Assembly: GCF_031458255.1 (NCBI RefSeq) | Contig: NZ_JAVDYC010000001.1 | Span: forward strand, 4,907,001 to 4,971,000 | Length of the DNA: 64,000 nucleotides | Direction of reading: 5' to 3' | Source of the DNA: Catenuloplanes niger | GTDB taxonomy: Bacteria > Actinomycetota > Actinomycetes > Mycobacteriales > Micromonosporaceae | Part shown: one piece after another, positions 59,082 through 64,000 of the stretch | How positions within the stretch are numbered: position 1 is the stretch's first letter | Layout of the letters: each line of letters starts with the position of its first letter | The notes under the pieces: generated by a model | The model's input: only the letters and a program-made list of their open reading frames with translations | What the model was told of the DNA's origin: nothing | Databases searched by the model: none | Position numbers and translations under genes: made by a program

Positions 59082-59918
59082 ATGGCGAATGAGCAGCGCA
59101 CGCCCGTGCATCCGCTACTGCGAGCACTCGGCAAAGAACTGAAACTCGCCCGACAAAGGCAGAACATCAGTCAGCAGGAACTCGCCAAGGAGATTCATTT
59201 CTCCGACAGCCTGATATCCGCCGTCGAAACCGGCCGCCGCCCTGCCAGCGGCGACCTCATCTACCGCGCCGACGACGTACTCCACACCAACGGACTTCTC
59301 GGCCGAATCCTGGACGCCGCACAGGAAGCCGCAACTCGCGAGATCATGCCCGACTGGTTCCGCCCCTGGGCCGAGATCGAGGAGACCGCCACAGCGCTGC
59401 GCGCCTACCAGCAACTCACCATCGACGGCCTACTCCAGACGCCGGCCTACGCCCGCGCCATCCTCCAGGCCGGCATGCCCACCGCCGACGACGAAACCCT
59501 CCAGCGCACCACCGACGCCAGATTCCACCGCCAACACGTCCTCGACAGCGACACCCCACCCCAGCTCATCATGATCCTGGAGGAGGCAGCTCTTCACCGC
59601 CCCGTCGGCAGCCCCACCATCATGCGCGACCAACTGGAAGCCCTGGCTCATGCCAACACCACCGGCCGCGCCGAAATCCACATCCTTCCTACCGACGTCG
59701 GAGCCCACCGAGGCATGTCCGGCTCCTTCGTCCTGGCAAGCCTCCCCGACGCCCCCGACGTCGTCTACATCGACACCCACCTCCGCGGCCTCCTCATCGA
59801 GGCTCCCGCAGACATTGATGCCACCCGCCGCATCTGGGAAGGTCTTCTGGGGGAGGCCCTCCCGCGACGTCTATCCACCCACCTGATCAAGGAAGTGGCG
59901 CAGAAATGGAAAACCTGA
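59082..59918 (+). CDS. XRE family regulator with DUF5753 (Scr1-like)
   Basis: A 278-residue regulator. The HTH (about 15-70; LGKELKLARQRQNISQQELAKEIHFSDSLISAVETGRRP) is followed by a DUF5753 domain (about 95-270) starting at FRPWAEIEETATALRAYQ. This is the common Streptomyces-type XRE that pairs with DUF397 proteins in regulator or antitoxin-like systems. ATG 59082 is used; a GTG at 59037 is possible. It overlaps the DUF397 gene by 13 bp. Confidence 0.9.
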   Translation: MANEQRTPVHPLLRALGKELKLARQRQNISQQELAKEIHFSDSLISAVETGRRPASGDLIYRADDVLHTNGLLGRILDAAQEAATREIMPDWFRPWAEIEETATALRAYQQLTIDGLLQTPAYARAILQAGMPTADDETLQRTTDARFHRQHVLDSDTPPQLIMILEEAALHRPVGSPTIMRDQLEALAHANTTGRAEIHILPTDVGAHRGMSGSFVLASLPDAPDVVYIDTHLRGLLIEAPADIDATRRIWEGLLGEALPRRLSTHLIKEVAQKWKT

Positions 59919-60109
59919 TCTGGAAGAAGTCCGCTCGAAGTGGCCCCAATGGCGGTCAATGCGTCGAGGTGGCCGTCGCTGAACGCATGGCGTATGTCCG
60001 CGACAGCAAGGACCCTGATGGGCCTGTCCTCATTTTTGCTGCACCGGCATGGGCTCGCCTGATTGAATCAGGCTGTGCGTTGTCGGAAAGTGGTCGCCGG
60101 GGTTGCTGA
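59906..60109 (+). CDS. DUF397 domain protein
   Basis: A 67-residue DUF397 protein (IWKKSARSGPNGGQCVEVAV, VRDSKDPDGPVLIF). Such proteins are encoded with XRE-DUF5753 regulators and are thought to bind and modulate them. It starts within the XRE stop region. The Pycsar-type effector gene follows 29 bp later on the same strand, so the pair may control it (inference). Confidence 0.92.
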   Translation: MENLIWKKSARSGPNGGQCVEVAVAERMAYVRDSKDPDGPVLIFAAPAWARLIESGCALSESGRRGC

Positions 60110-60138
60110 GGGTTTGGCTCGATTGAAAAGGTATATCT

Positions 60139-60684
60139 ATGTCTCTTTGGCGGAAGCGTGAAGCCCTCAAGGGGCCTGAGTCATCGAACCTGTCGACGGA
60201 TGACGCGTGGAAGGCACTGGCGCTTGTTAATGATTGGATTAAGCACAGTGAGACGAAAGCTGCGGTGTCGCTCGCTGCTGCCGGGGTCGCTGGTGGGATA
60301 ATCTTTAATGTCTTGAAGGCGGAGAGTAAGCACTCCGTTGTCACTGTCGTTCTGGCTTCGCTGTGTGCTGCGTGCGTTATGCTGGCGGGCGTCTTTGCTG
60401 GCGTAGCGCTCTGGCCTAGGCTTCGTGCTACAGAGGCTCCTACAAGTACGCTGTACTTTAATCACATTGCGCGTAAGTACGGCAAAAATTCTGCGGACTA
60501 TTCGAAAGCCTTTCTGGGCCTCATTGAGGATAAAGAACGTCTGGTCGGAGAGATTTCGCAGCAGATTTCTTCAAACTCGCGGGTGGCAACTGCGAAATTT
60601 TTCTGGGGTGGACTAGCTGTAATTCTCTTGTTATCGGGCTTGTTTTTCCTTGGCTTGACGGCTGTATTTGTTCTAGCAACCTAG
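60139..60684 (+). CDS. pycTM: Pycsar system effector, membrane type (PycTM, DUF5706-like)
   Basis: A 181-residue protein with an N-terminal soluble helix (DDAWKALALVNDWIKHSETKAAV), TM1 (about 41-58), TM2 (about 67-92), a cytoplasmic helix (105-152) and TM3 (about 154-178). The pattern of a helix ending in TKAA at TM1 and RVATAKFFWGG at TM3 fits DUF5706 effectors of Pycsar. In studied systems a cyclic pyrimidine nucleotide made by the cyclase triggers such proteins to disrupt the membrane and abort phage infection. AAAAGG precedes the ATG. GC is low for this genome. The stop abuts that of the convergent cyclase. Confidence 0.83.
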   Translation: MSLWRKREALKGPESSNLSTDDAWKALALVNDWIKHSETKAAVSLAAAGVAGGIIFNVLKAESKHSVVTVVLASLCAACVMLAGVFAGVALWPRLRATEAPTSTLYFNHIARKYGKNSADYSKAFLGLIEDKERLVGEISQQISSNSRVATAKFFWGGLAVILLLSGLFFLGLTAVFVLAT

Positions 60685-61410
60685 CTATCCGTAATACTGT
60701 TTCGTCCAGGCCTCCATCGTGCTGTTGACGACGTTTGCCTGAAAGCAGTTGTGGCGAAGATTTATTGATGTCATTGCCTTGTATGTGTCTTGAAGATTCG
60801 TGTGGAAATCGTCGGACATCATGATCGTTTGATCGCCATATGACTGGTTTCCTGCTGCGGCTAGCTTGGCCGCAGAATTTACGACATCTCCCATGTAGAC
60901 CACGTCCGAGATGCCACTACCTGAGTACCCGGCTTTGATGACCAGGGCTCGACCCCATGACGCGCCAATTCCGACCGTTAAACCTGCGATCGCCTTTCGG
61001 GCGAGTTCTTTGTTCAGCATTTGGATGACAGAGTTCATGCTGGCTAGCAGTGAGAAAACTGCATTAATGTCTGGCTTTTTGGGTGTGTCGTAGATTCCCC
61101 AAGCCCCGTCGCCAACAATATTGACCTCATTGCAGGTTTCCAGGGAGTTCATCACGGCGATGATCTCGCTAATGTAAGATCGATAGATCCGGGCAAGAGT
61201 CGGCCTTCTGTGAACTTGCGGGAGCTTGGACGAGCCCCTAATGTCGATAAATACCGCGGTACAATTGGCGTAGAATCCATTGCCATAGGTAAGCTTGCTG
61301 CGATCAGGAAGGGACTGAACCTCGGTGTAATCCACGTCGCTTTGGTTGAGAATCGCGTTCATTCTGAGCGCACTTGCGATGTGATCGTAGGCTTGATAGT
61401 TGCTTCGCAT
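60685..61410 (-). CDS. pycC: Class III nucleotide cyclase 1 (Pycsar PycC-like)
   Basis: A 241-residue soluble cyclase domain. Metal-binding aspartates are D56 (TAVFIDIRGSSKL) and D101 (NIVGDGAWGIYD). The transition-state segment is YMGDVVNSAAKLA: the Asn (N178) is kept, and Lys (K182) takes the place of the usual Arg. It has no fused sensor domain. CCGAGGAACG precedes the ATG. It follows cyclase 2 by 44 bp on the same strand and is tail-to-tail with the effector. Pyrimidine specificity is inferred from the effector. Confidence 0.83.
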   Translation of the reverse strand: MRSNYQAYDHIASALRMNAILNQSDVDYTEVQSLPDRSKLTYGNGFYANCTAVFIDIRGSSKLPQVHRRPTLARIYRSYISEIIAVMNSLETCNEVNIVGDGAWGIYDTPKKPDINAVFSLLASMNSVIQMLNKELARKAIAGLTVGIGASWGRALVIKAGYSGSGISDVVYMGDVVNSAAKLAAAGNQSYGDQTIMMSDDFHTNLQDTYKAMTSINLRHNCFQANVVNSTMEAWTKQYYG

Positions 61411-61454
61411 CGTTCCTCGGAGTGAGATTTCTAGCGGTGCGGCTGCTTGGTAGG

Positions 61455-62387
61455 TTAAAATCCCATGCCGGAACGTCGGGCCCGTAGAGCGGTGCGCTTT
61501 TGCTCGGCGGTTAGTGAGATTGCGCTTCGAAGATTGTTTGCGACCTCCTTCATCTTGGCTGAATTGACTTCGACGCGCTTCTTGTTGCCGCGGAGAATGG
61601 CTGCGCAGAACTCCTCGCCGTGAGTTTCACACCACTGAGAAGAGAGCTTTCTTCCTTCGGCGTCCGGATCGCCGTCGGGCAGGCGGTCAATGGTGTGGTC
61701 TTCCCAAATGGTCGGGCTTGGGCCGTCGCCACACGGGCATGAGTACGTGAGGAATTCGTTTTTCGAGACTTCATCCCAGACAGTTCCCGTGACGGCCATG
61801 AAGTGCCGGTCCACTCCTTGTGCGGCTTTGGCGGCATAGTTCACGGCCTTGCCGGGCCAAATGGGCTCTTGCTGATTCGGGTTTCTTGGTGTGCCGACTC
61901 GCTTTACTAGGAGACGGCTTGCTGCAATCCCTACCTTGTAGCCCGTTTTGGGGATTTCCTCATCATTGGGCCAGCGATCCTCTAGTCGTTTCACCAGCTT
62001 GAGACTAAAGGTCTTGATTGTGATGCCAGCGCATAGGGCGCGTTCGTAACGCTTGTCACCCCAAAAGAGTGCGAATGCCCCATCGCCTTGAATAGAGAGA
62101 AAATCGGCGTCAAATTCATCGAAGATTCTTACGACTCCGCCTGTGCTGGCCTGATAGATGCTCGCAGTGCTCTTGGCGTGCTTTCCAGTACCCAGACGCG
62201 TGGAGTTCTTGAGGTCGGCAACGACTGCAACGGCGTCGGTTACTCTGTGCCACCTTCTTGCCTGAATGGGGAGGTCGTCGATGTCTAGATTGTGGCCTTT
62301 GTCGACCACCTCCGGACCTGAGGCGAATTCGTCTTTAGCTGTCTGATCGAGTTCCTTGATCAAATCAGCAAGATCGACTTCGGTCAT
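61455..62387 (-). CDS. Class III nucleotide cyclase 2 (Pycsar-associated)
   Basis: A 310-residue cyclase of a different subgroup. Metal aspartates are D58 (VVADLKNSTRL) and D102 (IQGDGAFALFWGD); the segment IWPGKAVNYAAKAAQ keeps Asn (N183) with Lys (K187) for Arg. A C-terminal part (about 210-310) holds Cys217, Cys219, Cys253, His256 and Cys261, a possible zinc site, plus a basic tail. AAGGAG precedes the ATG. First gene of a two-cyclase operon at the right end of the element. It may be a second signal producer, a heterodimer partner or a sensor. Confidence 0.78.
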   Translation of the reverse strand: MTEVDLADLIKELDQTAKDEFASGPEVVDKGHNLDIDDLPIQARRWHRVTDAVAVVADLKNSTRLGTGKHAKSTASIYQASTGGVVRIFDEFDADFLSIQGDGAFALFWGDKRYERALCAGITIKTFSLKLVKRLEDRWPNDEEIPKTGYKVGIAASRLLVKRVGTPRNPNQQEPIWPGKAVNYAAKAAQGVDRHFMAVTGTVWDEVSKNEFLTYSCPCGDGPSPTIWEDHTIDRLPDGDPDAEGRKLSSQWCETHGEEFCAAILRGNKKRVEVNSAKMKEVANNLRSAISLTAEQKRTALRARRSGMGF

Positions 62388-62662
62388 GGTTTCTCCTTCT
62401 GGGTAGCGCTAGCCAGAAGGGTACGTGGGGGGTCCGACAAAATTGGAGCATGGAGACTCGCGGCGGTGCTGTGGGGCGTCTTGGGCGGTGCCGACGGACC
62501 CCGGCAGGGCAGGGGCGTGTGGTGGCTCGGTTCGGCGTGTGGGAGTGGGGTGGGAGCGGAGGGGGTGAGTCAAACGCGTGCCGGCGTACCCAATGCCTCC
62601 CGCGGAGCGGCCTCAGGCTGCATGGACGACGGAAGGGACGGTTTGGCTGTGATCCGAACTTT

Positions 62663-62706
62663 GTTCGCATCGAGGGGGTCTGGGGTTCAAATCCCCACAG
62701 CTCCAC
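62663..62706 (+). repeat. attR (partial tRNA-Ala copy)
   Basis: 44-bp perfect copy of attL. Upstream bases do not continue the tRNA, so this is not a second tRNA gene. Confidence 0.93.
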
Positions 62707-62715
62707 GAGACTCTG

Positions 62716-62754
62716 GACGCCTCGTGTTCGCGGAAAGCGCGAACGCGGGGCGTC
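62716..62754 (+). terminator. Original chromosomal terminator of the tRNA
   Basis: About 17-bp arms (62716-62732 / 62738-62754) with two wobble or mismatch positions and a GAAAG loop, right after attR. Before integration this would have followed the tRNA-Ala gene. Confidence 0.55.
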
Positions 62755-63502
62755 TCGTCATTTCTGCTCCGGGGGCCGAGCCCCCGGACGCCCCGCGGGT
62801 CGGTGGGGGCGTTTCGCTGGCGTGTGCGGTGTGCGATCCGGTGGGGGCGTGGCGTCGGGCTGTTGCGTTCGTTGCCTTTCATCCCTGCTCCTGCGCCGTC
62901 GTGAGCCATTCGTTGCGGGCGGCCTCCAAGCCGGAGTGGGCCGCACGAGTGGCGATGACAGGGCGCCGACGAGGTCCGGGATCGCCAGGTTCCAGGTCCC
63001 GGCGCCTCCGGAGGTCAAGACGATCTGCCGGTACTTCGGGCTGATCTTGGATGCGAGCTGGTCGGTGATCTGGCGGCTGTACCAGTAGAAATCGTTGACT
63101 TCCATGGGTTCCATAGGTGCGGCGGCTAGGTCGGCCGCTTGGCCGGTGGGTTGGTGGTGACGCCCTCGCCGCTGAGGGGGTGGCCGCCGGAGATGCTGCC
63201 GTCCGGCGTGGGGCGGCGCGAGATCAGCCGGGTCCGGGAACCGTTCGGTGCCTTCGGCTGCGTTTGTGGGTGCTCGCCTGTGGTGTTGTGGGGGTGCGGT
63301 CGCCGCGGCGGGAAGGGGGTTGAGATGTGCGTCATAGTGGGGTGTTACGGCGTGCGGGAATGTTGCTTTTAATTGTTTTGTGTCCCGTTCTTTGTGGGTG
63401 TAAAGCGCGCTTCCGCATGAGCCTTTCTTGTTGCTTGTTCGACGGTTCGATGACAGGATTTGCGGCGAACGGCCCGATGGGGGCCGTGGGCGAGGTGTTG
63501 AT
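62755..63502. other. Intergenic region with a possible gene remnant
   Basis: No secure gene. On the minus strand, 63114 to about 62970 reads MEVNDFYWYSRQITDQLASK and on to IVLTSGGAGTWNLAIPDLVG, which looks protein-like, and then degenerates into Pro/Arg-rich shadow sequence to 62758. Another minus-strand frame ends at 63126. These could be parts of a decayed gene. The stretch 63340-63440 is AT-rich and may hold the promoter of the downstream gene. Confidence 0.35.
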
Positions 63503-63582
63503 CCGCCGGGCGAGTTGGTCGCCCATGTCCGGCGGGGAGCCAGAGGCGAAACCGACGTCCTTGGGATTACACCAAGGAGACG
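63503..63582 (+). promoter_or_regulatory. Structured leader with SD-sequestering hairpin
   Basis: A first hairpin pairs CCGCC 63503-63507 with GGCGG 63531-63535 and, inside it, GGGCGA with TCGCCC. A second pairs CCTTGG 63559-63564 with CCAAGG 63572-63577. The right arm of the second is part of the AAGGAG ribosome site of the small ORF at 63588. This is the layout of a translational switch or riboswitch; it does not match a riboswitch class I know. Confidence 0.45.
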
Positions 63583-63587
63583 CTCTC

Positions 63588-63680
63588 ATGTTCTGTCTGA
63601 ACCAGGACTCCCTGAGTTCGCGCAGCTCCGGCACGCCGGCCCTCGCGGCCGTGCATCGCGCTTCGGCGTCCGTCCGCTAG
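63588..63680 (+). CDS. Putative 30-aa leader peptide
   Basis: ATG 63588 to TAG 63678-63680 encodes MFCLNQDSLSSRSSGTPALA plus ten residues ending in ASVR. AAGGAG lies 8 nt upstream, inside a hairpin. It is rich in Ser, Ala and Arg. Its position ahead of the next gene suggests a leader peptide; there is no other evidence of translation. Confidence 0.4.
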   Translation: MFCLNQDSLSSRSSGTPALAAVHRASASVR

Positions 63681-63856
63681 GACCGCTGACTTTGTCGGCG
63701 GCAGCGTAGCCACCGGCCGGACTGTTTCCCGCTTCTCGGTCGTACCCACTGTTCCGTGTCTGTGTGAAAAGGCGCGGTGCTGGGTGCTGCCCGCGGGTGT
63801 GAGCTCTTTCGTTTGGCCGCGCACGGAATGCGCGGGGTGTCGACAGGGAGTCGAAC

Positions 63857-64000
63857 GTGCCGGAGATATTCGACGTCGTCTGGTCGTGGGTCGTGGAGGC
63901 GGTGGGACAGACCTCGTGGCGTGATCTCATGCCGTTGGGGCTCGCCGGGATCTTCGTGTGGTGTCTGTGGCTGTACCGGGCCGTGCTGTCGCGGTTCGCG
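63857..64000 (+). CDS. Membrane protein, N-terminus only (possible family 2 glycosyltransferase)
   Basis: GTG 63857 with CAGGGAG upstream opens a frame that runs off the window. The 48 visible residues start MPEIFDVVWSWVVEAVGQTS and contain a membrane helix (PLGLAGIFVWCLWLYRAVLSRF). The start recalls actinobacterial cellulose/hyaluronan-synthase-like glycosyltransferases, but the catalytic part is not in the window, so the product is a guess. The 176 bp ahead hold no gene. Confidence 0.5.
   Translation, partial: MPEIFDVVWSWVVEAVGQTSWRDLMPLGLAGIFVWCLWLYRAVLSRFA

Larger units (their letters stand above)
45504..62706. mobile_element. Actinomycete integrative and conjugative element (AICE), 17.2 kb
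   Basis: Bounded by 44-bp perfect direct repeats, the left one being the 3' part of tRNA-Ala. It contains the full AICE set in the usual order: integrase next to the tRNA, excisionase, replication protein, FtsK-type translocase, spread-like membrane protein, DUF6284 and a GntR-UTRA repressor. Cargo follows: transporter, chimeric regulator, DUF6907 modules, XRE/DUF397 pair and a Pycsar-like defence module. No gene appears broken, so it may still excise. Confidence 0.92.

Noticed and set aside
60685-62387. Ordinary adenylate cyclase signalling genes
   Set aside because: Both lie on the mobile element with lower GC, lack fused sensor or HAMP domains, and face a DUF5706-type effector, so a Pycsar role is preferred, although product specificity is unproven.
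62663-62706. A second tRNA-Ala gene at the right end of the element
   Set aside because: Only the 3' 44 bp are present; upstream bases cannot form the acceptor, D-arm or the 5' side of the anticodon stem, so it is attR.
62758-63114. A full 118-residue gene after attR on the minus strand
   Set aside because: Only about the first 50 residues look protein-like; the remainder is Pro/Arg/Thr-rich shadow sequence overlapping the tRNA-distal terminator, and no ribosome site is present. Kept only as a possible remnant.

Overview
The window is from a high-GC actinobacterium, most likely Micromonosporaceae (Actinoplanes/Catenuloplanes/Micromonospora type). The reasons are very GC-rich coding DNA, frequent GTG starts, leaderless promoters, and gene orders shared with Mycobacterium and Streptomyces (htrA-tatB-mrp-DUF1003-MgtE/CBS; zinc-ribbon chaperone-FTHF cyclo-ligase-galU-glp-rimJ-sepX/glpR). 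No tool was run: names rest on motifs and synteny read by eye.

1-45.5 kb is ordinary chromosome. It holds PaaX and an enoyl-CoA hydratase, DUF3117, leucyl aminopeptidase, an O-methyltransferase, a secreted GH5 mannanase with a CBM2, and the htrA/tatB/mrp block. Next come PhzF, HAD, EamA, CitE-like and DUF4190 genes, and an FAD monooxygenase divergent from a GntR-TetR fusion regulator. After these lie a PARG-like protein, a radical SAM gene under a perfect LexA box, a LacI/Gfo-Idh/isomerase sugar locus, thioredoxin, an RNA methyltransferase, a SigE-type sigma factor with a membrane partner, PHP/MarC/RecB-like genes, Fur and DUF2231. The block ends with a Ruc-like chaperone under a CIRCE element, a diguanylate cyclase, and galU-glp-rimJ-sepX/glpR. 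A family of inverted-repeat elements sharing one arm sits in three tail-to-tail gaps, and a DnaA-box cluster lies near 38.05 kb.

45.5-62.7 kb is a complete actinomycete integrative and conjugative element (AICE) in a tRNA-Ala(CGC) gene, bounded by 44-bp direct repeats. It has a tyrosine integrase, excisionase, DnaB-N/DUF3987 replication protein, FtsK-like Tra translocase with a candidate clt repeat cluster at its 3' end, a spread-type membrane protein, DUF6284, and a GntR-UTRA repressor facing three operator palindromes. Downstream are an EamA transporter, an unusual XRE-UTRA chimera, two tandem copies of a DUF6907 plus small-protein module, and an XRE/DUF397 pair.

The right end of the element (60.1-62.4 kb) has visibly lower GC. 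It carries what looks like a Pycsar antiphage module: a three-pass membrane effector (DUF5706/PycTM type) convergent with and abutting an operon of two different class III nucleotide cyclases. The two-cyclase layout on a conjugative element is the most interesting content of the window.

62.7-64 kb returns to chromosome: a long gap with a structured leader and a small leader ORF ahead of the start of a membrane protein, perhaps a glycosyltransferase, cut by the window end.
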